Source: Paenibacillus alginolyticus DSM 5050 = NBRC 15375 (GTDB lineage: Bacteria; Bacillota; Bacilli; Paenibacillales; NBRC-103111). From it: a stretch of 64,000 bases of DNA. Positions 34,863 through 43,978 of the stretch are shown here, piece by piece (positions within the stretch are counted from its first letter, which is position 1; each line of letters starts with the position of its first letter). Position numbers and translations under genes: made by a program. Below the pieces are notes generated by a model. The model saw only the letters and a program-made list of their open reading frames with translations. It was not told the origin of the DNA and searched no databases. The stretch covers positions 1 through 64,000 of the forward strand of contig NZ_AUGY01000030.1 in the NCBI RefSeq assembly GCF_000422905.1, read 5' to 3'.

Positions 34863-35765
34863 TTAATATTCGCTGCGCATCTTATCCGTAACCTCAAGAT
34901 AGAGAACTTGAAGAAATTTCTTAATATTGACCTTGCCCTTCTCAGGCTTCGAGTTCTCATCGATTTCTTTCATCTTCATACGCACATCCTGGAATTCAAA
35001 ATAAAGAGGCGCATAATGCTCAAATTTCGGATTGCTGTAATCCGTCAATCCGATGCTGGCGATATGGGTTAATGCCCCCATGACGGTTCGGCGAATCCGT
35101 TGTTCGACGGCCTTGCCTTCTTTTTCAACATCCGCTTCCTTCACCTTATGGCATCTAGAAACGGTTTCATAAAGCTCCTTGAGCGGCGGAATTCCTTCCG
35201 CTTTATGATGACGTGCGAGATGTTCCATAATGTCCATCAAGTCGCGACTGCCAGTGTCCCCCACAATTCCCATATCCATGAGAATGGGCTGCATAATTTC
35301 GCGGACGCTTCGTTTTTTTCGAATACTTTCAGGGCCTGTGTGCAGTAAACTTAACTTGGTTAAAGATTCTTTAATCTCCTGCAAGGAGCGGCTGATGTTC
35401 CACTGCTCATTAACCTTGGACAGCACAGCTTCCACTTCAATTTTATTAATTGGCTTTTGAATGTAAAATTCGACACCAGCTTGATAGGCCTTGCCAATCA
35501 TTTCTTTATTTTCAATTTGCGAAATCATCACGTATTTCCCTCGATAACCTTGCTCCTTCAATCGAATAATCGTCTCAATTCCATCTTGATCCGGCATTAA
35601 TAAATCGATGACCACTACATCGGGGGTGGTTTCCAGAAGAACCTTCTCCCCTTCGCTCCCGCTGCCAGCCGTACCAACGACTTCGCCTAAACCGCCTTTT
35701 TCAATGATCTTTTGCAGCATCCGTCTACTTACCGCATCATCGTCAACAATTCCGAATGACAGCAT
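34863..35765 (-). CDS. glnL: GlnL-like response regulator (receiver plus YcbB domain)
   Basis: 300 residues. Receiver 1-120: DDDAVS at the start, phospho-Asp54 in VIDLLMPDQDG, Lys in YIQKPINKIEV. The C-terminal half (REIMQPILMDMGIVGDTG..., HLARHHKAEGIPPLKELYE, RTVMGALTHIASIGLTDY) is the YcbB-type DNA-binding domain of B. subtilis GlnL. AAAGGAG precedes the ATG, and the kinase gene ends 5 bp upstream. In B. subtilis GlnK-GlnL responds to glutamine. Here it lies next to a glutamine-type ABC importer. Confidence 0.88.
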   Translation of the reverse strand: MLSFGIVDDDAVSRRMLQKIIEKGGLGEVVGTAGSGSEGEKVLLETTPDVVVIDLLMPDQDGIETIIRLKEQGYRGKYVMISQIENKEMIGKAYQAGVEFYIQKPINKIEVEAVLSKVNEQWNISRSLQEIKESLTKLSLLHTGPESIRKKRSVREIMQPILMDMGIVGDTGSRDLMDIMEHLARHHKAEGIPPLKELYETVSRCHKVKEADVEKEGKAVEQRIRRTVMGALTHIASIGLTDYSNPKFEHYAPLYFEFQDVRMKMKEIDENSKPEKGKVNIKKFLQVLYLEVTDKMRSEY

Positions 35766-35770
35766 GATCT

Positions 35771-37024
35771 CTACGCTCCTTTTTTCAACGTATCGGTCAA
35801 TATGGTTATCACAAAAGTGCTCTGAAAACCCGGCTTGTCAGAAAGCAAATGAATGTCTCCGCCTAATGAATGAACAATATCTCGCACATGAGAAAGTCCA
35901 ATCCCTGTCGCGGCAAAGCCCTCCTGATTGAATTTGGTCGTAAATCCAGGTGCAAAAATCATATCCCTATCCTGCTCAGAAATGCCAACACCATTGTCAG
36001 CAACGAGTATGGTGGTCTCAGCACCTTGCTCATAAGCACTAACGAGAATCGATCCTTGAAATTCAATCGCCTCAACGGCATTAGACACGAGATTATTGAT
36101 GACGGTTAAAAGAGGGAGGTATTGATCCGAACAATAGTCCGTTTGAATATCACTTTTGAATTGAATCTTTTTGCCAAGCATCGCACTGTAACCCATGTTG
36201 GATTTGATAGCGAATTCCACGACTTCGGCCAGCCTCATATCGGAAGCGAAGTCGCGATCGAACAGCTTCAATAACCCGGCTAGGATGCGCTGCGAGTCTT
36301 TTTTGACCTCGTGAATTTGCTGGGTAATTTCCAAAATGGTACGAGAGTAGCTTTTTAACCCCGCGCCATTGATTTTTTCATATAAATTGTGGCTCTTGGC
36401 TGTTATTTGCTCAATCGTATCCATCGACTTCCGCAAGTAAAATACTTCGCCATATAAACCGCTATTCGTATTTAACATCTGTTCCATGCGCTTCTGCTGC
36501 TCATTATGCACGACTCGCATCTGATTTATGGTCACACTGTTGTAGATACCAACCACGAAGTAGCTCCGCACGACAGCGGTAACGGTGATATACAATAATT
36601 GCTCCGTAAACATGTTCGCTGAATGAAAAATCAAGCTGCGCGCCAGCAATTCAATCTCATTGGACATAAGATCAATAACCGACAAGAACAATCCCAGTAC
36701 AAAAGGGTGGAATTGATCCCATTCCCGTTTAATCAAGCTCATAGCAATCGCGAAGGCCATATAATAAAATGCGGCTGATAAATGCGTTTGCGCGCTCGCG
36801 CTGAAGGACGCGGCCCCCTGCGTTAGGATACCGTCCTCCAACGTCCGAAATAGCAGGACCGTGATCCCGGTAATGATACCTGTATAGACATAAGGCAGGT
36901 GCTTCATCAAAAGCAAACTGAGTAGAAAGGCGCTGCTGCCAAGTCCAATCCGAAACACTTCGCCACTGAAAGGTGTGATCTTAAACTCTCCGGCTATGGC
37001 CGTCACGATTGCGACGAAAATCAT
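35771..37024 (-). CDS. glnK: GlnK-like sensor histidine kinase
   Basis: 417 residues from the ATG at 37024 (GAAGGG 6 nt upstream); upstream in-frame starts overlap the TauE-like gene. The first 190 residues have about five to six hydrophobic helices, followed by a coiled region and a GHKL ATPase domain: VINNLVSNAVEAIEF (N box), ILVADNGVGISEQD (G1), TGIGLSHVRDIVHSLGG (G2). The phospho-acceptor region resembles the CitA/GlnK group, not the YesM group. Partner of GlnL encoded 5 bp downstream. Confidence 0.85.
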   Translation of the reverse strand: MIFVAIVTAIAGEFKITPFSGEVFRIGLGSSAFLLSLLLMKHLPYVYTGIITGITVLLFRTLEDGILTQGAASFSASAQTHLSAAFYYMAFAIAMSLIKREWDQFHPFVLGLFLSVIDLMSNEIELLARSLIFHSANMFTEQLLYITVTAVVRSYFVVGIYNSVTINQMRVVHNEQQKRMEQMLNTNSGLYGEVFYLRKSMDTIEQITAKSHNLYEKINGAGLKSYSRTILEITQQIHEVKKDSQRILAGLLKLFDRDFASDMRLAEVVEFAIKSNMGYSAMLGKKIQFKSDIQTDYCSDQYLPLLTVINNLVSNAVEAIEFQGSILVSAYEQGAETTILVADNGVGISEQDRDMIFAPGFTTKFNQEGFAATGIGLSHVRDIVHSLGGDIHLLSDKPGFQSTFVITILTDTLKKGA

Positions 37025-37065
37025 TTGCAGCCCTTCGTTCTTTAAGCGTCCCAGCCTTTCACCCC

Positions 37066-37827
37066 CTATAAGATATCCCATATCTGTTTGCCAATTAGGA
37101 TGATACAAACGGTAAGAAATAGCGGTCGAACGTACGCTGAGCCTTTGCGGATCGCCATGCGTGAGCCCAGTAAAGATCCACAAACCATGGCTATTCCCAT
37201 TGGGATGCCAATCCCGTAATTAATGGATCCCAGAACCATGAAAGTAGCCAAGCTAGCCACGTTGCTCCCGAAATTAAGGACTTTGGAATTACCAGCCGCT
37301 TTGACGAAATTGAATCCTAACATCAGAAAAACGAAAATAAGAAAGGAACCGGTCCCCGGTCCAAAGAAGCCATCATAAAAACCCAAACCGAATGCGGCGA
37401 AGCCCATTAACATCGCTGTTTTCGTTGAGAATTGGCCGAAGGTAGAAATATCCCCCCAATTTTTGCGAAAAATCGTGTAGATGGTGATCAAGATCAACAT
37501 AACGATAACCAGCGGCTTTAAGAAATCAGATGGAATTTGGCGGAGCACCGTCGTTCCGCACACGGCTCCTAAGAGAGATAAAAAGAACAAACCGCGTACG
37601 GCTTTCAGATCAACATTCCCAGACCGCATGAAAGAAATCGTACTCGTCAGAGAAGACATGGTGCCCGCCAATTTGTTCGTTCCCAGCGCAACAGCCGGGG
37701 GTAGCCCCGTGGCCAGTAGAACTGGTAGAGCGATCAGCCCTCCTCCACCTACAACTGAATCTACATATGCCGCTACAAAACCACCGATGATGATGAATAT
37801 CATCATTTCCCAACTTACATGTAACAT
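37066..37827 (-). CDS. TauE/SafE family membrane exporter
   Basis: 253 residues, eight hydrophobic segments. Hallmarks are IIGGFVAAYVDSVVGGGGLIALPVLLATGLPPAVALGTNKL at the start (shown here only as family pattern: DSVVGGGG and ALGTNK) and FGLGFYDGFFGPGTGSFL in the second half. Members move sulfite, sulfoacetate or other anions. Its location between the glutamine permease and the glnK gene is unusual; a link to glutamine use is unproven. GGAGT precedes the ATG. Confidence 0.9.
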   Translation of the reverse strand: MLHVSWEMMIFIIIGGFVAAYVDSVVGGGGLIALPVLLATGLPPAVALGTNKLAGTMSSLTSTISFMRSGNVDLKAVRGLFFLSLLGAVCGTTVLRQIPSDFLKPLVIVMLILITIYTIFRKNWGDISTFGQFSTKTAMLMGFAAFGLGFYDGFFGPGTGSFLIFVFLMLGFNFVKAAGNSKVLNFGSNVASLATFMVLGSINYGIGIPMGIAMVCGSLLGSRMAIRKGSAYVRPLFLTVCIILIGKQIWDIL

Positions 37828-37861
37828 GATGCCAAGACTCCTTCTGGATGTTATATTCCTC

Positions 37862-38512
37862 TTATACCAATCTTGATTCCATCCTGCGAGCTGCTAGTGA
37901 TAGCGCATAATTCACAGCGAAATACAGCATAGCCACTAAAAATAGAATTGGAATGGTATAACTGTAGCTTTGTCCAATTACTATTTTCGCATGGTGCATC
38001 AGTTCAGGCAAGGAAATAACAATCGCAAGAGACGTATCTTTTAACAAAGAGATAAATTGACTCACTAGTGGCGGCATCATTCGGCGCAGCCCTTGAGGCA
38101 GAACAATATGCCAAAGGGTTTGCACATAGCCTAGTCCTGAAGATCTTGCGGCTTCAATCTGTCCTTTATCAATAGAATTCAGCCCGCTTCGCACAATCTC
38201 CGCAATCATCGCACCTTCAAATAACGTTAAGGCCAAAATCGTCGCATTCATGGGTCCAAGTTTGATCCCGATATCCGGTAAGGCGAACCTCGAGAAAAAT
38301 ATGATTAACAGCAGCGGTAAATTGCGAAGAAGCTCAACTGCTATAGCCAGAATAGGTGAAACAACCGGCAGCTTCGTATACCGGATTGTACCGACAATAC
38401 ATCCCACGATAAAGCTAAATACAATAGAGATCGCAGCGACTTTAAGCGTCATATAGAAACCTTCAAATACAAACCTTACATTATCAGCCGAGAAAGCCTG
38501 CATGATATCCAT
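37862..38512 (-). CDS. glnP: Glutamine-type ABC permease, second subunit
   Basis: 216 residues, HisM/GlnP family, five helices; N-terminal GFYMTLKVAAISIVFSF and conserved loop GQIEAARSSGLGYVQTLWHIVLPQGLRRM (EAA loop near 125-150, pattern AARSSGL...PQ). AGGAGGGGG precedes the ATG. Works with the permease 20 bp upstream as a heterodimer, with the ATPase and binding protein in the same operon. Glutamine specificity is inferred from gene order and GlnK/GlnL. Confidence 0.88.
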   Translation of the reverse strand: MDIMQAFSADNVRFVFEGFYMTLKVAAISIVFSFIVGCIVGTIRYTKLPVVSPILAIAVELLRNLPLLLIIFFSRFALPDIGIKLGPMNATILALTLFEGAMIAEIVRSGLNSIDKGQIEAARSSGLGYVQTLWHIVLPQGLRRMMPPLVSQFISLLKDTSLAIVISLPELMHHAKIVIGQSYSYTIPILFLVAMLYFAVNYALSLAARRMESRLV

Positions 38513-38532
38513 TCGCTCACCCCCTCCTAAAG

Positions 38533-39186
38533 TCAGTCTGCGCGGGCTAATTTACGTTCTAGACGCAAGGCCAAGTAACTTAGCGGCAGCGTGAGTATCA
38601 AATAAAGCACAGCAACGAAGATATAGGTATCGAACGTAGCATAGGTCTCACTTGCGACCTGATCCCCGAAATACATGAGGTCTAAGCCTGCGAATACGCC
38701 AAGTACCGACGAGTTCTTAACGAGGTTAATAAATTGGTTGCTGAGCGGCGGTATGACAATTTTGATCGCTTGCGGAAGGACGATATGCCACATCGTTTGG
38801 AGATAGGTCAGTCCCGAGGATTGTGCCGCCTCAGATTGACCCTTGGGCACCGACATAATACCTGCCCGGATCGCTTCTGCAATAAAAGCTGCCGTGTACA
38901 CCGTAAGGCCTAAGGTCCCGCACACGAATCCGCTAAGGGTAATGCCGATGGACGGCAGCCCGTAGAAGAACACGAATACAACAAGCAAGAGCGGTATGTT
39001 TCGAATGAACTCTACATAGGCAGTCCCTAGCCATTGCAGCGGTTTCACCGATCCAATACGAAAAATGGCAATGACCGTACCCAGCACAAAGCTGCCAATT
39101 AACGCAATAACGCTGGCAATGATCGTGTTGAAGAAGCCCTTCATGTAGATATCAAAATAATCGGTAAAAATCGAGAAATCCGGCAT
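38533..39186 (-). CDS. glnM: Glutamine-type ABC permease, first subunit
   Basis: 217 residues from the ATG at 39186 (GGGGGGAGCGC directly upstream; an in-frame GTG/ATG at 39228 lacks one). Five helices, GFFNTIIASVIALIGSF at the start and loop GQSEAAQSSGLTYLQTMWHI with following VLPQAIKIVIPPL. HisM/GlnP family. Partner of the permease downstream. Confidence 0.88.
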   Translation of the reverse strand: MPDFSIFTDYFDIYMKGFFNTIIASVIALIGSFVLGTVIAIFRIGSVKPLQWLGTAYVEFIRNIPLLLVVFVFFYGLPSIGITLSGFVCGTLGLTVYTAAFIAEAIRAGIMSVPKGQSEAAQSSGLTYLQTMWHIVLPQAIKIVIPPLSNQFINLVKNSSVLGVFAGLDLMYFGDQVASETYATFDTYIFVAVLYLILTLPLSYLALRLERKLARAD

Positions 39187-39205
39187 GCGCTCCCCCCTCA
39201 TAGAC

Positions 39206-39239
39206 AGAAGATGGGCAGCAGCTGCCACCCATCTCTTCT
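39206..39239 (-). promoter_or_regulatory. Intercistronic hairpin after glnH
   Basis: AGAAGATGGG.AGCAGCT.CCCATCTCTTCT forms a long stem with small internal mismatches between glnH and the permease genes. No T tract. It resembles the hairpins after the other binding-protein genes in position. Confidence 0.55.
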
Positions 39240-39255
39240 TTTATTCTTGTTCCGC

Positions 39256-40131
39256 TTATTTGGTTGGCGCTTTGCCAATCCATTTCTCGTAAATTTTCGC
39301 GTATTGGCCGCTTGATTCCAGCTTCTTCAGTCCATCATTCACCGCGGCTTGAAGCGTTGTTTCACCTTTTTTCATCGCGATACCATAAGGCTCATCTGTG
39401 AACGGTTCGCCAACCACTTCGAAGTTCTTATCTTGTACCATCATGCCATAGAGGATGGCATTATCTGTGGTCAACGTGTCCCCTTGACCCGCTTTCAGGG
39501 CGCTGAAAGCATCTTGGTAATTATCAAACTCAAGGATGGTGGCATCTGGGGATTTTGCTTTAATATTCGCAACGGAGGTAGCGCCTTTTACAGCCAATAC
39601 TTTCGTTCCTTTTTTGACATCCGCTACACTCTTAATAGGGCTGCCTTTCTTCACGAGCAAAGACTGTCCGGCTTTAAAATAAACATCGGAAAACTCAACT
39701 TGCTTCTTCCGCTCCTCGGTAATCGTCATCGTTGCAACAATCATATCAATCTCTTTGTTATCGAGCATCGGAATGCGCGTCTTGGACGTTACTTCTTTCA
39801 ACTCAATTTTCTTCTCATCGCCGAGAATTTCTTTCGCTAATGCCTTGGCAATGTCGATGTCGAAGCCTTCAACTTCGCCGCCAGTCGGGTTCTTCAAACC
39901 GAATAGCTTGGTATCAAATTTCACACCAACGACGAGTTTGCCTCTGCTTTTAATCTCATCCAGAACGGACGCTCCACCGGCCGGCTTGGCAGTGCTTGGA
40001 GCGCTGCTTGCTGCTGGGGAGCTAGCCGGAGTGCTTGATGCGCCTCCTGTTGGGCTGCCGTTAGAGGCACACCCCGCCAATGCGAATACCGTAACTAACA
40101 TCAACATGAAATTCCACTTTTTTGACATCAT
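39256..40131 (-). CDS. glnH: Glutamine-type substrate-binding lipoprotein
   Basis: About 291 residues from the ATG at 40131 (the ATG at 40143 touches the AAGGAG). Signal peptide with lipobox ALAGC, then a Ser/Pro/Ala-rich linker. Family 3 amino-acid-binding pattern: GKLVVGVKFDTKLFG, EGFDIDIAKALAKEIL, EEVTSKTRIPMLDNKEID-type segment, MTITEERKKQVEFSDVYF, and the C-terminal GQYAKIYEKWIG. The Arg in TKTRIP and Asp in TTDNAIL are the usual amino-acid ligands. Confidence 0.9.
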   Translation of the reverse strand: MMSKKWNFMLMLVTVFALAGCASNGSPTGGASSTPASSPAASSAPSTAKPAGGASVLDEIKSRGKLVVGVKFDTKLFGLKNPTGGEVEGFDIDIAKALAKEILGDEKKIELKEVTSKTRIPMLDNKEIDMIVATMTITEERKKQVEFSDVYFKAGQSLLVKKGSPIKSVADVKKGTKVLAVKGATSVANIKAKSPDATILEFDNYQDAFSALKAGQGDTLTTDNAILYGMMVQDKNFEVVGEPFTDEPYGIAMKKGETTLQAAVNDGLKKLESSGQYAKIYEKWIGKAPTK

Positions 40132-40150
40132 GGTTTTGTTCATCTCCTTA

Positions 40151-40879
40151 TTAATGGTTAAGTACCCGATTCAGAAATAATTTTGCTCTTTCTTCGCGAG
40201 GGTTGACGAAGAATTCCTCTGGTGGTGACTCTTCTACTATCTGACCTTTGTCCATAAAAACAACGCGATCGGCTACTTCGCGGGCAAAGCCCATCTCGTG
40301 TGTAACCACAACCATCGTCATTCCTTCGTTTGCAAGCGCCTTCATAACATCAAGCACCTCTCCGACCATTTCTGGATCCAAGGCTGATGTGGGCTCATCA
40401 AACAACATAATTTTCGGCTTCATCGCCAGTCCCCTCGCAATGGCCACACGCTGCTGCTGTCCACCGGATAACTGCGAAGGAAAACTGTGCGCCTTATCCT
40501 GAATACCAACCTTATCCAGAAAATACATCGCGATCTCTTCGGCTTCTTTCTTAGACATACCATGCACCTTCATCGGAGCAAGCGTAATGTTATCGATCAC
40601 TTTCTTATGCGGATAGAGATTGAAATGCTGGAATACCATGCCGATATCTCGACGCAGCTTGTTCAAATCCATCTTCTTATCGCTGACCTTGTACTCATTC
40701 ACGATTAGCTCACCGCTTGTGATGGTTTCCAGCCGGTTGATACACCTTAGCAGCGTACTCTTGCCCGAACCTGACGGACCTACAACGACAACAACTTCAC
40801 CCTGCTTAATCTGAAGATCAATTCCTTTGAGCACATGAAAATCGCCATAATGCTTCTCTACTTGACGAAATGAGATCAA
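40151..40879 (-). CDS. glnQ: Glutamine-type ABC transporter ATPase
   Basis: 242 residues from a TTG at 40879 with GGGGGGG upstream. Single polar-amino-acid ATPase: Walker [11 protein letters not shown] loop [12 protein letters not shown], signature [16 protein letters not shown], Walker [15 protein letters not shown], switch His in [10 protein letters not shown]. First gene of glnQHMP, directly behind a GlnR/TnrA box. Confidence 0.93.
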   Translation of the reverse strand: MISFRQVEKHYGDFHVLKGIDLQIKQGEVVVVVGPSGSGKSTLLRCINRLETITSGELIVNEYKVSDKKMDLNKLRRDIGMVFQHFNLYPHKKVIDNITLAPMKVHGMSKKEAEEIAMYFLDKVGIQDKAHSFPSQLSGGQQQRVAIARGLAMKPKIMLFDEPTSALDPEMVGEVLDVMKALANEGMTMVVVTHEMGFAREVADRVVFMDKGQIVEESPPEEFFVNPREERAKLFLNRVLNH

Positions 40880-40934
40880 TGGAACCCCCCCTTCGATGAG
40901 TCTTTATTGATGAATCTTACTGATGTAAACTGTT

Positions 40935-40951
40935 TGTTATGTAAATTAACA
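40935..40951. promoter_or_regulatory. GlnR/TnrA box upstream of glnQ
   Basis: TGTTATGTAAATTAACA fits TGTNAN7TNACA exactly. Its centre is 64 bp before the glnQ start, over the likely promoter, and 180 bp before the divergent GntR gene. Nitrogen-status control of glnQHMP is expected. Confidence 0.8.
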
Positions 40952-41043
40952 CTTGGTGTATTTAAATGATAAAGAAAAAACTATGGAATCTTATGCAATC
41001 CGACATTGGGTTAGAAAAAAATGACGGCAGAACATTGCGAACC

Positions 41044-41073
41044 TTGTGTCCAATCATCTTGGCATACTATAAT
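41044..41073 (+). promoter_or_regulatory. Candidate promoter of the GntR-binding-protein fusion gene
   Basis: TTGTGT (41044-41049), 18 bp, TATAAT (41068-41073), about 50 bp before the ATG. Confidence 0.6.
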
Positions 41074-41122
41074 ATAACCCAGATACAAACCAACATTGAA
41101 TGGCCCGGAGGTACTCAGATAA

Positions 41123-42499
41123 ATGGCGGGTAAACCCAAACGATCAACCTTCCGAACCCGACTGGAAGACATGGTCACGACATTACGCAGCGATATCCTT
41201 ACCGGAAAACTTCAGCCCGGTGACTTCTTACCTTCCGAATTAACACTTGCTGAACAGTTCCAGCTTAGCAAAAACTCCGTTCGTAAAGGACTGGAACTAC
41301 TACTCAATCAGGAAATGATCGAAAAAGCACCGCGAATCGGGACACGCGTAGTCGGGACGGGCCGGAACGAAAAGCTTACCCTGAAATTCGGTTATTACCC
41401 TACTCTCACCCTAGAAGCTAACTTATTGGAACTAGTCGAAAAGTTTCAACAGCAGCATCCGCATATTGTCGTCCAAATGATCCCTCTTTCGCAATCGTAC
41501 TTTTCTCAGAACGCGAAAGAAGCCATGGAGAGAGACGCGTTCGACCTTATCACTTTAAATAATCAAGGCTACGAAAGGGTTACCGAAAACGGGGCTGTCT
41601 CGGATATCTTGGAGCCGCTTGAACGAAAGAATGGCACGTATCCCTTTCTGTCGGGTCCGTTCACCAAAGATAATCATTTGTACGTACAGCCGTTTATTTT
41701 TTCACCGATCGTCTTGTGTTACAACCGAGATCATTTCAAGGAAGCCGCCTTGCCAGAGCCGGATAGCAGCTGGAGTTGGAACGATGTACAGCAAGCGGCG
41801 CTAGCCTTAACGCAAAAGCATGATCGCATCGGCATTTTGTTTCACCTGCAATCCATCAATCGATGGCCGCTCTTTTTATTGCAAAACAAAGTCGTTTTTG
41901 AACGCGATCAACAAGGTAAACTGATTTTCAACAACGATAACTTTCGGAAAGCCATGCAAACAAGCCTTGGGCTGTTTGAAGGAATGAATCCAGACACCGT
42001 CTATATGTCGGAAAATGACTCTGATGCCGAACGGTTTTTCTTGCAGCAAAAGACGTCCATGATTGTGACCAGCTATTGCAGCTTGAACCACTTGCGTAAT
42101 GCTGACTTCGCCTATGACATCGCACCGCTTCCCTATTCGATGGAGGCGAAGACTCAGCTCTTAATCATTGGACTTGCGGTCATTAAATCGAGCAAGCACA
42201 AAGAAGCAGCCCAAACCCTGCTCGATTTTCTTGTTTCGAACGAAGCGCAGCTGCATATTCGCAAAACCACCCTTACCATCCCGAGTGTCAAAACGGCGGC
42301 GGAGTGGACTGGGGAAGAGACGCTAGCGCGTCCTTCTCGGTTCTTCATGTACCGGGACATCATCCCGACATTTAGTTTCTACACCGACATGAATGTTACT
42401 TTCCACGAACTGGAAACTATGCGCCATATTTTCAAGCTTTACTGGGCACGGCTCGACGACTTCGAGACGGTTTGCCGCAGGCTACAAGACGCCTACTAG
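41123..42499 (+). CDS. GntR transcriptional regulator fused to a family 1 solute-binding domain
   Basis: 458 residues, CGGAGG upstream of the ATG. Residues 10-80 are a GntR winged helix (LRSDILTGKLQPGDFLPSEL, AEQFQLSKNSVRKGLELL). Residues 90-440 match extracellular sugar-binding proteins (LTLKFGYYPTLTLEANLLEL, FDLITLNNQGY, DHFKEAALPEPDSSWSWNDV, FLQQKTSMIVTSYCSL, LDFLVSNEAQLHIRK). There is no signal peptide, so a transporter-type domain acts as a cytoplasmic ligand sensor. The target and ligand are unknown; it diverges from glnQ but sugar-type binding does not suggest a nitrogen role. Confidence 0.87.
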   Translation: MAGKPKRSTFRTRLEDMVTTLRSDILTGKLQPGDFLPSELTLAEQFQLSKNSVRKGLELLLNQEMIEKAPRIGTRVVGTGRNEKLTLKFGYYPTLTLEANLLELVEKFQQQHPHIVVQMIPLSQSYFSQNAKEAMERDAFDLITLNNQGYERVTENGAVSDILEPLERKNGTYPFLSGPFTKDNHLYVQPFIFSPIVLCYNRDHFKEAALPEPDSSWSWNDVQQAALALTQKHDRIGILFHLQSINRWPLFLLQNKVVFERDQQGKLIFNNDNFRKAMQTSLGLFEGMNPDTVYMSENDSDAERFFLQQKTSMIVTSYCSLNHLRNADFAYDIAPLPYSMEAKTQLLIIGLAVIKSSKHKEAAQTLLDFLVSNEAQLHIRKTTLTIPSVKTAAEWTGEETLARPSRFFMYRDIIPTFSFYTDMNVTFHELETMRHIFKLYWARLDDFETVCRRLQDAY

Positions 42500-42669
42500 G
42501 ATAGACAAGTAGCTCTATAGCATGAGAAAAGGACTAAATTGTTGCAGAACAGAGACTGTCGATTGATTCACAACTGGTATGCACAACTCCAAAATGTGAT
42601 TTTAGAGTCATTTAGCTTTCGTGAGGGCAGATGGGCTATAGTGATTACCAATGTTTGTATTCTCTACAA

Positions 42670-42734
42670 CAATTCACACGCATAAAGGCTATTTTGCAAC
42701 TTGAAGTTGCAAAATAGCCTTTATGCGTGTGAAT
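42670..42734. repeat. 65-bp near-perfect palindrome
   Basis: Arms 42670-42701 and 42703-42734 are perfect 32-bp inverted copies around a single G. It begins AATTCACACGCATAAAGG and its middle reads GCAACTTGAAGTTGC. It lies between convergent genes, but no T tract follows either arm. A related half (GGCTATTTTTCAACTTGCGCA-like) appears at about 58982. Confidence 0.95.
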
Positions 42735-42766
42735 TATTATAGAAAAAGCTGCTGAACGATCAATAA

Positions 42767-43792
42767 TCACCTTTTGGAGTCGAGACGCTCCTTCCCATAA
42801 TCAATGAGAACACCTAAAACGTCTCGTGGAGATTCGCGAAGCAATTCGTAAGCCACTGTCATAGAGGGTAAAGACATCTCATGCGTGATAAGTGTTTGGA
42901 TGGATATCCGTCGTTCCGCAAGTAAACGGATAAATTCCGCCATGTTGCGACCTTCCGTCCAACGTACATAACCAATCGGATAGTCGACGCCCTTGCTTTC
43001 GTAGCTGTCATGATACCGCCCAGGACCGCCAGCGCGCGAGATGAGCACCTGCGCCTCTTTGGCAAACATCAACTCCCGATCGAAGTCCATCTTCACATCG
43101 CCGACAATGACGATTTTCCCTCTGTCGCGAATCCAGCGAAGGGCCTGATCAATCATGCCGGAATTGGCACCATTGGCGCAGATGACGACCGTATCAACAC
43201 CTTCATGCTGATGTAACGAATCGATGGTGCGATTGACATCCTGTACATTGTCACACACTTGTACGTCACAGGCTTCCGAAAGCTTACCGCAGCGTTCCGC
43301 CAACAAATCAAGCCCAATTACCCTGCTGCCGGAAACGTCCGCAATCCGACATACGATTTGTCCCAGTATCCCTAGTCCAACCACAACAACCGATTCTCCA
43401 AAACGCAAATCCGCTTGCCGCAGCGCATGAATGGCGATCGCACCGAGTCCGACGAAGGATGCTTCTTTCGAGCTGCATTCATCCGGAAGCGGAACAACCA
43501 AATGCTTAGGCACCACTAAGAATTCTGCATGCTTAACATAAGGAGAACCATAGCAAGCGACTCTCTGCCCTACCTTCACATGGGAGACGCCTTCCCCAAT
43601 TTCCCGCACAATTCCCATCGCACTGTAACCAAGTTGAATGGGAGTATCGGTCATCAGGTTTTTCAACAGCAGCTCTGTGCCCGAACTAATTGCGGAATAG
43701 CAGGTTTCTACACGCACATGGTTCGTTTCAATGGAAGGTTCTTCAATGTCTAACACTTCAACCTTGCCTTTCAAGGAAATTACTGCCTTCAT
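42767..43792 (-). CDS. Zinc-type medium-chain dehydrogenase, BchC-like group
   Basis: 341 residues from the ATG at 43792 (GAAGGAGGG upstream). GroES-like N-terminal domain with SAISSGTELLLKNL and LGYSAMGIVREIGEGVSHVKVGQRV, then a Rossmann domain (SVVVVGLGILGQIVCRIA). The usual catalytic-zinc GHE motif and four-Cys structural zinc loop are absent, which is typical of the subgroup found with Gfo/Idh enzymes. It probably oxidises or reduces a polyol or sugar derivative. It diverges from an AraC gene. Confidence 0.85.
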   Translation of the reverse strand: MKAVISLKGKVEVLDIEEPSIETNHVRVETCYSAISSGTELLLKNLMTDTPIQLGYSAMGIVREIGEGVSHVKVGQRVACYGSPYVKHAEFLVVPKHLVVPLPDECSSKEASFVGLGAIAIHALRQADLRFGESVVVVGLGILGQIVCRIADVSGSRVIGLDLLAERCGKLSEACDVQVCDNVQDVNRTIDSLHQHEGVDTVVICANGANSGMIDQALRWIRDRGKIVIVGDVKMDFDRELMFAKEAQVLISRAGGPGRYHDSYESKGVDYPIGYVRWTEGRNMAEFIRLLAERRISIQTLITHEMSLPSMTVAYELLRESPRDVLGVLIDYGKERLDSKR

Positions 43793-43978
43793 CTCTTCCC
43801 TCCTTCCATCATTGGTATTTATCTGGATCATATGATTCATGTTAAGCCATTGAAAAAGGACTGTCAAACCTTTTTTCGTCGAAAATCTCTCCTTTTTTTC
43901 TATGAAATCATTTAGATAAGCATCAAATAAGAACCAGTAATTATGATATAATCAATTTTAAGATAGGGGTTGACTAGC

